Source: Luteirhabdus pelagi
GTDB lineage: Bacteria; Bacteroidota; Bacteroidia; Flavobacteriales; Flavobacteriaceae
Length of the DNA stretch: 64,000 nt
Direction: 5' to 3'
NCBI RefSeq assembly: GCF_016827595.1
Contig: NZ_JAECMS010000006.1
Location: 1-64,000 of the forward strand
The position numbers and the translations under genes are program-made. The notes beneath the pieces were generated by a model, which saw nothing but the letters and a program-made list of their open reading frames with translations, made no database searches and was not told the DNA's origin. Below, piece after piece: positions 16,501 through 26,624 of this stretch. Every line of letters begins with the position of its first letter. Position 1 is the stretch's first letter.

Positions 16501-19500
16501 ATGGGTTCTTAGGCTTTAAAAGTGTATCAATCGACAAAACAGTATCGAAATTTCTAGCTCTTGAAAACCAATTTATGGCGTAAGCTGCATACGAATGAAG
16601 GCCGCTCATTGTTTGACGATGAACGAAGTATGCCTTTTGGGGTTCGGGAAGCAATATAAATCTTGTTTCGGCATAAGGCGTTCCCGAAGAAACCTCGTTT
16701 AAATATTCAGGATCATTCGAAAGTTCTGGCTTGTCCCATTCACCTAACCCTATTTTATGCTCTAAACCTCCGAAAACAACATTAGTAACGGCACTAAGGT
16801 TTTTTTCTTCAGATGACGCAAAAAATGGTTCATTTAATGGCGTTTCCGGTTGTTCTTCTATATATAAACTAATATAGCGTGAAAGGCCATCGAAAGTATA
16901 TCCATCTTCATCAGTAATTGGAGAAGGCTCACCGCCTCCACCCAAAAATACTCCAGGCACTAAACTATCTAAATCCAATGATGTTGGAAGTCTTCTATCG
17001 GTATTGGAAGTTGGCAAACTCATATATAGGTGATGTACATTCCGAACTCCATTACCATCCTCCAAATCGGCATCAGTGTAGTATTCAGCTATGTATAAAT
17101 ATCTCGGGTTCAAGTCAAATTTTTTAGTCTCCTTACCTTCAGATATTAAGCCAGTTGCATTGATATCCAAAATACCCAAGCCCAATAATCTGGCAACATG
17201 ATAATCCATCGCTGCAAAATTCAGTAAATCCAGGTGGGAGACCTCCATCACATCACTGCTATCACTAGGATTGATGCCAAGCGGAATATCTTCAAGGGCT
17301 GTGGGATTATTTGCATTGTCGCTCAATTCAATATAACGATCAACCACTTGCTTAATATTCTTGTCACCTAACCCAGGGGTTGCATTCCATTTATCCTCAT
17401 AATTTGAAATATTGACATAGGCATTCTCATTAAATCTCTTCCATACCCCATTTACTGTATCATTGGTAGGTTCCAATTGAGAAAAGGCTGTTTCATCATT
17501 TAATGTGAGCGCATATTCTCCCATGGAATACCAACCTGTAGTATCATTAATCTCTTTAATTACGTCTTCATAAAACTCGAACTCAAGTCGTCTGATATTA
17601 AGATTGATAAATTGCCCTCTTAACGATCTTCCATTCTCACAATAAAATTTTCTTACGGAACCAATACTTGATCCTTCTAAAGAAATACGGTTGGAAACAA
17701 TTTTGTTACTGGTAATAGTGTTTTCCTCTACGGATAATGTTTCAGCCTTAAATTCAGGAATTGATGCACCTATTGAAATGGAAGAATCTGGAAATCTTAC
17801 GGTAACCGCAAAAAATAATTTTTTAATGTTTTCAATTTCTATAATAGAACCTGCATATCCACCTAAAAACTGAGTAGGGTTCGTGGAAGGGTTAATAGAC
17901 TGAAGAACAGTATCATATTTTGCGCTATCATAGAACCGTATATAAAACTCATCACTACCAATTCTATAAATCCATAAGTAATTATTATTATCAATAACTT
18001 CAGGCGAATCACTAAAAAAGTCAAGGGTAACAACCTTTCTTCTGTAACCGGCTCTATAGATTTTCACAAAATCATTATCCTTATTAAAATTTACCTGATT
18101 AGACGCATAATTGCCCTTTGGCAGATGTTTTTCTCCTAACGCCTTGCGAAAAGTCCATCTAAGATGTCTTCCCTTCGTACTATCCTCTCCAGTAGAACCA
18201 ACGGCTTGTAGATATAGGTGAGGGGATTGTAGTTCTGTCTTATCATTTATTATGATGGTTTCGGTGACTTGTGTGAACTCTACTGTAGCAGTATTCTGTG
18301 ATAGCGGTGACGGTCCATTAACCGAAAAAGTCAATAATGCACTTTCCAAATTAGTCGAAGACCTCAAATCTGTTTCAAACTTTCCGTCACTTGAACTACT
18401 ATTACCAGAAGGATTAATTAAAGTTCCAGCAGTTGTATAAACAGTAACTGTATAAGGTCCGCCAGTAACTAATGGCATATTATTAGTGTCCATAAGAGCA
18501 ACTGTAATCACTGATTCGGAAACTCCATCGGCCTGTATTTGGGTAGGCTCTGCTGTTATGGTACTTTTATCAAGATCTAATTCCTGTGAATCACAAAAAA
18601 CCTGAATTGGGTTCAAATTAAATGAAGTAAAACCGTAAACATTTGTGGCTTGTAAAAAGTCGTATGATTGAAGATCGGTTGAGGCACCCCCGGCTGCTCT
18701 AAAATATTGCGAAAATTGAAGTAAGCGTGATTCTGTAAAACAGGTCGAAATACTAGCATCCGACACCAAGATACCATGGATCAAATTTACATGGCTTATT
18801 AACTCGGTCCCATTAAAGCTAGAGACTTCCGTATATAGAAGCCCAGAGGGAATATAAACTGAGACATCCGCTCCTTCATCCAAACCATTGGATTCTATAA
18901 AATTTAGGTTCGAATCAAAAATAGCAACACCGTTTGCGTTATCTGTAGTTACATCAACATATGAGATGTGAAGCTTGTTATTTTGTACCAAAACACAACG
19001 TCTTCCAAAATCATATCTCGAATTAAATTCAATCCCATTGAATGATAAGGGTGTAGTGTTAATATCCCATTTAACCAAGTAATGTGAGGCCTGGTTGTTA
19101 ACACCTATAGATCCCAAAAAACAAAAGTCATCATTATTCAGAAACCCTCCATCGATTTCAAATAAATTGTCAGCTTTTTGTGGTATTCGAATGGCACTAA
19201 TTTCATTCAGGTTTTTGTCCGTAGATATTAAAACAGTACCCTGGTTCGGCCCGGTTGAATTATAATCATGACAAGTAAATACAAGGCGCTGTTCATTGGG
19301 GCTAGCATATACACCATTGGTCAACAATTGTCCATTTCCCACTCCAGGAGACTTCATTCTGAGTGATAATTGACGCTGACCATTATCATTGAAAACATGA
19401 ACATAACCAAACATGCTTTTCCTAGTTAAAAGAGCATATTTATTAGTATCAAACCGCACAAGCTGTCGATATGCAAGTAAGGGCCTTCCAGCGGAGCTCT

Positions 19501-19804
19501 CCATCACCTCAATCCATAAAATATCGTTGGTGCTACTTGAAAGTTTAAATAAGAATGTCTCATTAGCATTGGTATAACCACAGATAACTATATTGCCATC
19601 TGAAGCTAGAACCATATCAATTAAACTGACCTTTGAATATTTTACTTTTATCGTTTTGGAATACACAACTTCACCATTCGAATCAGTTTTAACAATACAA
19701 CCATTGTTGAAAGTATTGTCTTTACTCCCTATCGAGAAGTAGTGACCATTGGAAAAAATTGTTTTAAAAAACCTTCCTGATTGATATGATTTAAAAAATC
19801 CCAT
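13586..19804 (-). CDS. giant multidomain protein (2072 aa), last gene of the operon
   Basis: Unrecognised giant protein without a signal peptide. Residues 1-390 have repeated beta strands of propeller type (ASDGNIVICGYT, FFKTIFSNGHYF). About 405-510 is an Ig-like Big_1/invasin-type domain with the typical phrase ITAEPTQIQADGVSESVITV. About 525-600 has LYLQAVGSTGEDSTKGRHLR and HLPKGNY, a phrase I associate with other large Bacteroidota proteins. The middle is long and beta-rich, and the last 100 residues look like a fibronectin type III module. It follows the 2016-residue gene by 8 bases. No type IX sorting tail is visible. Possible roles are a surface fibre or a structural part of a delivery system; this is inference. 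Confidence 0.7.
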   Translation of the reverse strand: MGFFKSYQSGRFFKTIFSNGHYFSIGSKDNTFNNGCIVKTDSNGEVVYSKTIKVKYSKVSLIDMVLASDGNIVICGYTNANETFLFKLSSSTNDILWIEVMESSAGRPLLAYRQLVRFDTNKYALLTRKSMFGYVHVFNDNGQRQLSLRMKSPGVGNGQLLTNGVYASPNEQRLVFTCHDYNSTGPNQGTVLISTDKNLNEISAIRIPQKADNLFEIDGGFLNNDDFCFLGSIGVNNQASHYLVKWDINTTPLSFNGIEFNSRYDFGRRCVLVQNNKLHISYVDVTTDNANGVAIFDSNLNFIESNGLDEGADVSVYIPSGLLYTEVSSFNGTELISHVNLIHGILVSDASISTCFTESRLLQFSQYFRAAGGASTDLQSYDFLQATNVYGFTSFNLNPIQVFCDSQELDLDKSTITAEPTQIQADGVSESVITVALMDTNNMPLVTGGPYTVTVYTTAGTLINPSGNSSSSDGKFETDLRSSTNLESALLTFSVNGPSPLSQNTATVEFTQVTETIIINDKTELQSPHLYLQAVGSTGEDSTKGRHLRWTFRKALGEKHLPKGNYASNQVNFNKDNDFVKIYRAGYRRKVVTLDFFSDSPEVIDNNNYLWIYRIGSDEFYIRFYDSAKYDTVLQSINPSTNPTQFLGGYAGSIIEIENIKKLFFAVTVRFPDSSISIGASIPEFKAETLSVEENTITSNKIVSNRISLEGSSIGSVRKFYCENGRSLRGQFINLNIRRLEFEFYEDVIKEINDTTGWYSMGEYALTLNDETAFSQLEPTNDTVNGVWKRFNENAYVNISNYEDKWNATPGLGDKNIKQVVDRYIELSDNANNPTALEDIPLGINPSDSSDVMEVSHLDLLNFAAMDYHVARLLGLGILDINATGLISEGKETKKFDLNPRYLYIAEYYTDADLEDGNGVRNVHHLYMSLPTSNTDRRLPTSLDLDSLVPGVFLGGGGEPSPITDEDGYTFDGLSRYISLYIEEQPETPLNEPFFASSEEKNLSAVTNVVFGGLEHKIGLGEWDKPELSNDPEYLNEVSSGTPYAETRFILLPEPQKAYFVHRQTMSGLHSYAAYAINWFSRARNFDTVLSIDTLLKPKNPLRPPSNTSAFLIRQEQPLMFTSQEEQNRLSNISGDKTLIRLIFDYHSFHELKTHSIPVDSPLTDTEIINGENTIFPDDDEIFAEEVEVFFRGEIPLNIKGKIVSVSDHPSIEALSILQTGDYVIASTGETIVPEIPSGSGANFVGGVIVISNNKFIIHEVAQGTGGPEITVYKKQVSDSILNGGTLLDEDGHTIDLPITDGDFPTINDNNELISPSIEGDGYFMAFENMQTPDNWGSPNPLSFKVRVDSFADVRREIIHYEEDDGSISRILAKSRGIWDTASITEVNEPNGTFQGLYRIEFDNTTLDHHSQYQANNNSVDWYGGIARVYTEGSLTGTIPNRQRKSLAVIRIENIGNSNDLVIYAQDSNFDPNDSGYDAIETGQSISVNFYPGYKIYLYNNDTYSLNENTILPDEGEGMRHSIFGLRALDTDENYLSKISVPFTMFAQEIVLPETPEQPVGPLYATRPDYFGKATYTFATRYTHKPHGLLFYRSNDEALLNALYEKSTVLQIRDALAALGGNNEEYLANRWQNFLNFEELSNDGDFTVYPPPGVDPNGYKFPNPDKEAFFDWANEILSELGQPQITDPPGSLAVGDPKILGFVKGIIYNAFVPLTEVPILFEFLNGPNYQLTDRPQVIRGENGHTLPPFDPKIEPPSDDNGFRMGPMAKIQKMTPNDAHDETLFTDFKLDGTSNNLYFYGVKELGTKLTMSEFSPFLGPVKLVNTNAPDAPEIKRVIPALQNEILGIEPKVNLEINAYPTVQNIKKIAVYRSTTRVLASSIHSMERVSETDLVTASMIEEPIWTITDDFSDLDEIPFGDPLFYRVVVYREVEYADKDGNIIVEYAPSLASKIVASVIVENQNPISPILGYNYTASADPSELTNVSLIWNKTLYNGTYHLYKMNSQGNWYKIYQINSNDENIEVDLMETDLGSGTLIIENQDGQEIYHHFKAIAENTSGMLSTEENILTIPQG

Positions 19805-19812
19805 AGGTGTAA

Positions 19813-22800
19813 CTATTCATTAATGATTATATCCCCAGCAAATATTGTCTCTTCTTCTAAATATTCATTTCCATTCCATGCTAGATATTTAAACTTAAAA
19901 TGCATTCTAGGTGCGGTAATATTCTGGCTCCCCCTCATGATTATAGCGCCTGAATAATCCTTATTATGTAATACATGATAGGAGCCATGTACATTTCCAT
20001 TACCAAATGTGACTTGTATAGTATCCCGGGCTATATCAATTGGTATTCTTGGAATGTTAAAGGGCTCGGGGTTGCGAATAATGATTGCAACGATATTCCC
20101 GGTATTAGTATTTATTACCTTATGAAACTCGGTTCGCTCAGGTGGGTCTTGGGGCTTAAGCCCAAGTACGCCCTCCGTTACTCGATCATAAAAATGCATA
20201 TATTGGGTCTCCAATGTATCCCCTATTTGACTATCAGAATTTGCAATAATCTGGTATGCTTCATCGAGTTCATTTTGGGAAACGGAAATATTTAATTCGT
20301 AAACAGCCTGAATTGGCTCAACCATTTCCTCATCTTGAATTAAATAGCTGTTCACTTGTTCAGTGAAGCTCTCATATCGAGAGGTCTGGAATGTATATTC
20401 ATGTATTGGTTCACTTTTTACATTTCCAACAGTGTGCTCAAATGCATTATATAACAATGCTGTATATAGCTTTCTTGGCTTTAAGTTAACAGGCGTAATG
20501 GTAAAGTAAGAGCTTTGGGGAACAAGAGGAGATCCCAAATCTATCTCACACGGTAATTCACCATTTTCAATCATGTTATTGATGGCAATGATATGTGGCG
20601 GCAGTGATGGATCATCGTCAGACTGCCATGCATTCGATAGGTCAGATACTGGGACGGTCTCATCATAATCTACAGGAAGCGGGTATGGAATTATCACGTC
20701 TGTTACAGGATCTTTTATGGCAATATGTATAGCCCCTTCCAATGTAGGCATGCCATTGTAATCGTACCAATTATTTAGCATGTGTTCAACAAAATATTTC
20801 GTAAAGTAAATACTTATTCGGCATTGACCATTTCCATAGAATAAGGGTTTTGAACGCAACAAGTTACCGCTTGCCTTAGGATATGATCTATTATAATCTA
20901 TATAAGAAGTTAAAGAAGTAAGAGGGTATTCCTCTGGTTTGGCATCTTGTGGAAGATAGTCAACTTCTGGATTCCTGTGATAGTGCCCTACTGGGCCAAC
21001 CGTTTTAAAACCATAGTAATAGTCAAATTCACCAGGAGGGCTATCTCCGTTGTCTACTATATCTTTTAATGTAGCTTTGATGTAATAATGTGTATTTGGC
21101 CGCCAAATAGGCTGAAGCTGTTGGGTTACCCCTTCTATCATCAATTGATATTCTTCCTCAATTGCTTCGGAACCAGGAATTGTTTCATTCCATTCATGAT
21201 TTTCCACACTTAACCAACAGACCTCCTGAAGTGATGTCTGACATTTTTTATTTGGTTTAGGGTCACAATCACAATTACCAAGATTATATATGATTTCCAA
21301 AAGCTTTATTGCAGAATTTTCTAAATTTCTAAAGCGTAGAATTTGCTCATGGTGTCCTATCAATTGTTGAATTTGTAAGAAAACATCCGTAAAATAAGAG
21401 AATTCATCTGAAAAAGAAGTATCGATAACTATAGCATCCAATTGTACGAGAAGATTGAAGAACTCTTGAATACATCCAATTGAATCGTCTACATCTTGAC
21501 TGGTTTGAATAGGGACGAAACACTCATTATAAATCTGAAGTAGTTGATCATATAAAGAACAGATTACAGGGTTTTGCTCACAATTTCCAGCTTTTTCCTT
21601 TGGCTTTTCACCAGAACATACCGCTGACATCAAGTTTTCAAGTTCGGACAGCAATTGATTATAAGCGCTCGTATCCGTTGGTTCTGTAATGGTTACTTCG
21701 CCTGTAGCGCCATCATATGTTATTTCGAATAATTCAGCAATCTGCTCCAATATATCTAAAATCTCTGCTATATTGGTATCATTCGGCTCAATCACAATTT
21801 TCGAAATCGCCTTATCTTCATTTTGATAAACCACTTCCGATGAGAGTTCAGAAGCTAGTTTAATTACTTCTGTCACCAGTTCATATTCTAATGTGCTTGT
21901 GGTATCATCAATGATTGATTTATAATACCGAATCGTTACTTTCTCGGCATCCGTAGTCAATTTTAGTCCTACTTGTACGGATGGCTCTGGCAATACTATT
22001 ACCATGCTATTGTAATTATTGAAAGAAAGAGATTTCGCGAAACTAAAATTATTTGGCACATTGGTAACCTCCATATATTCACTCTCAATAAGCACGATGT
22101 TACCATCGATAAACTCATATCCCGAAATATTGGAAAGTGTAAAATAGGCGCCATTAATAAAATGGCCGTTATATTGCGTTGGTGGGTAATATTTTATTCC
22201 CAAATCCTTGTTCAGCACATTAGAACAAACAGGAGTTCGAATTTCTTCTTGACAATATAAGGTTGAAGGTGTAATACCATATTGCTCAGGGATTACCCAT
22301 CCCGGCTCCCCTGAATCCATATAGGTAAAAGGAGTAGTAGCCAAAAGACGAAGCGTATCATACTGTTTGCCCTTTATTTGCCAATATCCCACCTTTAAGT
22401 TAGCTACAGTAGGTCTATCAACTTCTTCCACCAATGCTTCGTATGGATGATATTCTTGCCAACTGGAACCATTCCAAGCCTTAATTTCAATATTCTCAAT
22501 GGAATACTTGTGTTTAACCTGTCTGATTTCATGACCGCCCAAGACAATTTTTTCTGGCGGAACCAAATCGGTTGTATTTTCCGGTGGGAAGGTATAGCCC
22601 CCTATTTTTCCCGACACCGCTCCCGGCACAAGCCCTTTTTCCGTCTTAAATTCAATGTAGGTATCTAGTGGTATAACCTTTGAAATGTCATTTATTGTTG
22701 GTGGGTTTGACATCCCAAGGAAATCGAGCTTAAAGCTTTCATTCGTAAGCATATGAATACCTGTAACCAATTCTTCGGTTCGGTCTATTTCTGTTTGATT

Positions 22801-25800
22801 TGTTTGATATGGCAATGGAGGGATTGGAGAGCGGTCCACTGTATTATTTTTCTCCCACTTCAATTTTACAGTGAAGGACTTACATACCTTTACAAATAAT
22901 ACCTTAACACAGGCCCGGAAATCTACCTCCGCATAGATTAAGAAGGGCTTTGCAGCTTCTACTGTAAAAATAGCTTCCAACGACAATGAAATTCCTATAA
23001 TCCAAATATCAACATCTATCCCTCCTCCTGCTGCTATGTATCCGCCAATCTGTGGGCTTTCGAAACTGACAAAACCGCCTACCTCCAAATATGCATAGAT
23101 ATGGACTTTGGCGGGACCGAACTTTTTACGTAATTCAAAATCCAATCTGGCGCCCGCTTCCATTCCTTGCGCGGATAGCATCAGGTATGATTGCGCCGTG
23201 AACAGGGTTAGTACTCTAGCCGTAACAGGATTATCCCTAGTCCCGAAATTGAGGTACCATGCACTTGAGTTATCGAAGAAGAAGCCAGCCTGTGCTTCTG
23301 CCTGTAGGTCCAAGATCCAACCATTGGATTTGGGAAGCTGATAATCTGCTCCAAAACCGAACTCTAAACTATTATCACCAATCGCTACAAAGGCAAAGAA
23401 AGGTGGCTCTGTTGAATCCAGCATACCAAGACGGTTTGCCAAAACGTTTGCCCTTCCCTCCAAAATAAATACCGAAGGTATAGACAATACCGCCATTAAT
23501 CGTGTAGAGAATGTAAAGCCATCATCGAATAATGTTGCCAAAACCGTACCTGCTCCAATAGAGAAGGCGTCCGTCGGATTGCCCTCGTTCAATTCAGCTG
23601 GCGTGATAAATTTATCAATATTCACGCCCCGTTGTGGGTAGGTAAAGTAATCGTACCAGGTGGCCTCTGGAGCAAGCTGTGGGATAGCAGACTTACTAGC
23701 GATATACTGATAGCCAATTAGCCCGCCAAAACCATAAAAACCTAATCCTGTAGCACCCAAAGGAATAGGTGTAGGGATTTCAATACCAGCTTCCAGAATA
23801 AAGGCTGGATATCGAGGTTGAAGCCTCATTGCTGCCCCACCGGCCATTCGAGCTTTAGGTAACTTAACCGAAACTGAACCCCTGTATTCAGGTGATTCTC
23901 CGGGGTCTGGAATTGTAAGCGACCCATGAATGATTGCCAGGGCAGTTTTGGGATCAGCTGTCCCTGGAATTATTAAATCGACCTCAATGGTTTGGATACG
24001 GATAAAGTTATTACCCTCTCCTTCAAACTCATCATTATCTACTGTATAATAATACTTAATACCTTCCCCCCGAACATCCAATCCTAATGGATCTAAACTT
24101 ATGGCGCCATCGAAGCCCCAATAGTTGTACTTACGCATATCACCTTGATACTCTTGTTGAGTAGAGCCGAGATGTATTCCTGTAACAGCCATTTCAATAG
24201 GGCCAAGGTTTAGGGATATGTTGGTTGGAATCGAGGTCGTTCCCCCTACGATTTCCATCCTACCTGTATCGTATATGCGAAGTCTTGGAATTTCAATTAC
24301 CTGATCTCCCAGCAATTTTTGCATGGTAGCATTCAGAAATGAGATTTGGCATGACGTACCGATATAAAAATCGTCATCCTGTCTGCCCAACTCCAACGTT
24401 AAGAAATTGAACTTCACAAAATTCAACAATGTAAATGGAATTCCATCTGGTTCCGAAGCGGTTAGGTTGAAATCACCATTTTCATATAGATGACCGCTAA
24501 TATCTATTTTTGCCTGTTCGTTATTATTGTCCTTCAGCTTAGGGATCTCGATGTAACCCAATATACTCGACTCAATAATGATATTTTGCTTAAAGCGTAA
24601 ATCAAACTTGTTGAATCCAACTCTCCAATCGCCTATTTGAGCAGTAAGATAGCTATTGGGGGGTATAGTGCCACCACCAACAGCTTGAATGCCAAATAAT
24701 CCTGAGATGCCACCAGTTCCTACTAAAAACTCTTTACCAAAAAGTTCCACTGTGGTATTGTCAACATTATTAAACCATTTTTTTGGGAGGGTTACAGAAA
24801 CCTCATCGGCATATACCCCCATAAATTCAACAGGCCGATTGTCAGCATCTGCTTCTGGAATGTTTTCCTGCGCACTTAAATCCAGCTTAAGTCTTTCAAC
24901 ATTTATTATTAGTCCTGTTTTTCCAATTTGTGCAGGCTGTGATTGCGTAAGAGCTAAGTCCAACTCATAATTTATGCCTGCTTCAGTACCTGCATAAAAT
25001 AATGCCTCTCCAAATCTAAAATTCACTCTAGGATATCCAGTATCCCCTACTTCAGGGATTTCCTCCAACGTACTTTCATCTACCGGAACCAGCATCCATC
25101 TTGGAAATTCTATTGCAGCAGATAATTCCAATGTTGCTGAAAACCTTGGCAAAACCAATTCTTTAATATAGGACTCAACATTATCCGTAGGTAGGAGGCT
25201 CTTAAAAAATACATTTAACTTTCTTTTGGTTTCAGCCGTGTCATTGTTATTGAGTATATATGTTTCGTAAATGGAAATAGCTGGAGGTTGTCCAATAGCA
25301 CTCTGCATTTCTATTAGCAGTTGAGGCATCGGATTGGGATCATTAGGAACGGAAATGGAAACCCCATATTGCGCGTTAATATCTAATACAAATTGCTCAA
25401 TTAAGGTATTACTATTGGGTTCAGTAAATGTGTTAATACCATTGGCGACAACTTGACCTTCTGGAATTTTCAAAATTTGAAGAGCAAGATCATAGAATGC
25501 TTCAGGAGAGAAATTGAAATTATCAAGATTAAACGAGCGTAGATAGGCTAGTATAGGCCACTGATATTGAATGGTAATTGGAAAAGCTGAAACTCCTGCA
25601 TCATCAACAGTAGGGTTGAGAACTATAAATATATCAGCTCCTGGTAGCTCGATATCCAAGCGTTTTTTACTTACTATATCAAGGCTGTAAAACGCAGTAT
25701 CTCCGTTAGGGCTTTTTGAAAACTGTAGATTGCGGTAATGTATTTTTCCAAAAAGTGATGCCAACCCGTCCCTAAGGAAATTTAAGAATTCAGGAAATTC

Positions 25801-25863
25801 ATCCAATGTCACCACCGTATCCAGGGTGGGGTAGTATCTTGCTATAATCTGTTCCTGTGGCAT
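19813..25863 (-). CDS. giant beta-rich protein (2016 aa), DUF6603-like middle
   Basis: Unrecognised giant protein without a signal peptide. Residues about 1-650 are beta-rich with amphipathic strands. About 690-960 contains LGATGLGFYGFGGLIGYQY, then FSIGAGTVLATLFDDGFTF, IPSVFILEGRANVL and LEFGFGADYQLP, reminiscent of DUF6603-type regions; this is a weak call. About 960-1030 is a hydrophobic glycine-rich part (GGYIAAGGGIDVDIWIIGIS). The C-terminal half has several cysteine clusters (CDCDPKPNKKC, CSLYDQLLQIYNEC). It lies between the immunity-like gene and the 2072-residue gene in one operon. Function is unknown; a self-assembling or membrane-interacting structural protein fits the composition. 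Confidence 0.65.
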   Translation of the reverse strand: MPQEQIIARYYPTLDTVVTLDEFPEFLNFLRDGLASLFGKIHYRNLQFSKSPNGDTAFYSLDIVSKKRLDIELPGADIFIVLNPTVDDAGVSAFPITIQYQWPILAYLRSFNLDNFNFSPEAFYDLALQILKIPEGQVVANGINTFTEPNSNTLIEQFVLDINAQYGVSISVPNDPNPMPQLLIEMQSAIGQPPAISIYETYILNNNDTAETKRKLNVFFKSLLPTDNVESYIKELVLPRFSATLELSAAIEFPRWMLVPVDESTLEEIPEVGDTGYPRVNFRFGEALFYAGTEAGINYELDLALTQSQPAQIGKTGLIINVERLKLDLSAQENIPEADADNRPVEFMGVYADEVSVTLPKKWFNNVDNTTVELFGKEFLVGTGGISGLFGIQAVGGGTIPPNSYLTAQIGDWRVGFNKFDLRFKQNIIIESSILGYIEIPKLKDNNNEQAKIDISGHLYENGDFNLTASEPDGIPFTLLNFVKFNFLTLELGRQDDDFYIGTSCQISFLNATMQKLLGDQVIEIPRLRIYDTGRMEIVGGTTSIPTNISLNLGPIEMAVTGIHLGSTQQEYQGDMRKYNYWGFDGAISLDPLGLDVRGEGIKYYYTVDNDEFEGEGNNFIRIQTIEVDLIIPGTADPKTALAIIHGSLTIPDPGESPEYRGSVSVKLPKARMAGGAAMRLQPRYPAFILEAGIEIPTPIPLGATGLGFYGFGGLIGYQYIASKSAIPQLAPEATWYDYFTYPQRGVNIDKFITPAELNEGNPTDAFSIGAGTVLATLFDDGFTFSTRLMAVLSIPSVFILEGRANVLANRLGMLDSTEPPFFAFVAIGDNSLEFGFGADYQLPKSNGWILDLQAEAQAGFFFDNSSAWYLNFGTRDNPVTARVLTLFTAQSYLMLSAQGMEAGARLDFELRKKFGPAKVHIYAYLEVGGFVSFESPQIGGYIAAGGGIDVDIWIIGISLSLEAIFTVEAAKPFLIYAEVDFRACVKVLFVKVCKSFTVKLKWEKNNTVDRSPIPPLPYQTNQTEIDRTEELVTGIHMLTNESFKLDFLGMSNPPTINDISKVIPLDTYIEFKTEKGLVPGAVSGKIGGYTFPPENTTDLVPPEKIVLGGHEIRQVKHKYSIENIEIKAWNGSSWQEYHPYEALVEEVDRPTVANLKVGYWQIKGKQYDTLRLLATTPFTYMDSGEPGWVIPEQYGITPSTLYCQEEIRTPVCSNVLNKDLGIKYYPPTQYNGHFINGAYFTLSNISGYEFIDGNIVLIESEYMEVTNVPNNFSFAKSLSFNNYNSMVIVLPEPSVQVGLKLTTDAEKVTIRYYKSIIDDTTSTLEYELVTEVIKLASELSSEVVYQNEDKAISKIVIEPNDTNIAEILDILEQIAELFEITYDGATGEVTITEPTDTSAYNQLLSELENLMSAVCSGEKPKEKAGNCEQNPVICSLYDQLLQIYNECFVPIQTSQDVDDSIGCIQEFFNLLVQLDAIVIDTSFSDEFSYFTDVFLQIQQLIGHHEQILRFRNLENSAIKLLEIIYNLGNCDCDPKPNKKCQTSLQEVCWLSVENHEWNETIPGSEAIEEEYQLMIEGVTQQLQPIWRPNTHYYIKATLKDIVDNGDSPPGEFDYYYGFKTVGPVGHYHRNPEVDYLPQDAKPEEYPLTSLTSYIDYNRSYPKASGNLLRSKPLFYGNGQCRISIYFTKYFVEHMLNNWYDYNGMPTLEGAIHIAIKDPVTDVIIPYPLPVDYDETVPVSDLSNAWQSDDDPSLPPHIIAINNMIENGELPCEIDLGSPLVPQSSYFTITPVNLKPRKLYTALLYNAFEHTVGNVKSEPIHEYTFQTSRYESFTEQVNSYLIQDEEMVEPIQAVYELNISVSQNELDEAYQIIANSDSQIGDTLETQYMHFYDRVTEGVLGLKPQDPPERTEFHKVINTNTGNIVAIIIRNPEPFNIPRIPIDIARDTIQVTFGNGNVHGSYHVLHNKDYSGAIIMRGSQNITAPRMHFKFKYLAWNGNEYLEEETIFAGDIIINE

Positions 25864-25903
25864 CTTAACTTATTTTAATCTAACAATTTTATTCTTCTTT
25901 GAA

Positions 25904-25924
25904 ACTACATCTTAATTGGGCATA
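25904..25924 (-). repeat. broken second copy of the immunity gene start
   Basis: These 21 bases match 26593-26613 in 20 of 21 positions. On the - strand they encode Met-Pro-Asn and then TAA, where the intact gene has TAC (Tyr). The frame beyond the match (up to about 25864) no longer resembles the intact gene. This looks like the leftover 5' end of a duplicated or replaced immunity gene. Confidence 0.6.
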
Positions 25925-25943
25925 TTATTTTTTATTGAAATAA

Positions 25944-26612
25944 TTATAATTGGGACAGTCTTTCTTTAAGGGCATTGAAAAAATCAACTTCTAAAGGCTC
26001 AGGTCTGTCATTGGTATAGTAATCTATTAGACTGTTTATATAATTTTCATATCCTGAATCATTATTTAGTTTTAAGATTATGGCCCATTTGTGAGGTAGA
26101 GGCTGTGATATAACTTTTCTTCTTTCTGAACCCGGTAAATCTTTAAAAGCCAGGTAAAGGTCTGTATGTGTCTTATATTGGTCCGAAAAGGCAAGGCAAT
26201 GGTCTATGGCCTGTTGCAGATGGGGTTTTACCTCCTGAAAATCGGCATCGGTCTCAACATCTTTATCTGCCAAAAAATTGAAAATGGTCTCTCCGTAATC
26301 CTGTTTAGTTAAAAATGCTGTTTCACACGTCCTATAGTATTCTCTGTATTCGTAACCTTTTAATGGAAAATGGCGCAATACCTCACTGAACAGTGTCTCG
26401 ACATCGTAGAACGTGATAATTATAGCAGCACCCCCATATCTGGCAGAATCCGGAAAGTATAAAGAACTTGATATAAATATCTTTAACAACCTGTCTGTTT
26501 CCTCTTTGTAGAAATAGCCATCCCTATTATGAAAGGAATAGTCTGCGGGGGTCAGCTGTGCCATATGGCGCAGGTAATCTTCTTTATTATATACTACATC
26601 GTAATTGGGCAT
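25944..26612 (-). CDS. candidate immunity protein (222 aa)
   Basis: Soluble acidic protein of 222 residues with no domain I recognise. It starts 12 bases after the stop of the 1069-residue toxin-like gene. A small acidic gene directly downstream of a polymorphic toxin is the usual immunity position. Its base composition (sampled line near 38% GC) is closer to the toxin's 3' end than to the AT-rich 5' end. The first 21 bases recur in broken form at 25904-25924, downstream of its own stop, which fits turnover of toxin/immunity modules. Function is inferred from position. Confidence 0.6.
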   Translation of the reverse strand: MPNYDVVYNKEDYLRHMAQLTPADYSFHNRDGYFYKEETDRLLKIFISSSLYFPDSARYGGAAIIITFYDVETLFSEVLRHFPLKGYEYREYYRTCETAFLTKQDYGETIFNFLADKDVETDADFQEVKPHLQQAIDHCLAFSDQYKTHTDLYLAFKDLPGSERRKVISQPLPHKWAIILKLNNDSGYENYINSLIDYYTNDRPEPLEVDFFNALKERLSQL

Positions 26613-26613
26613 A
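26593..26613 (-). repeat. intact copy of the repeated immunity gene start
   Basis: Start of the 222-residue gene (MPNYDVV); partner of the near-identical segment at 25904-25924, which differs at one base that creates a stop codon. Confidence 0.7.
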
Positions 26614-26624
26614 GTCTCTATTTT

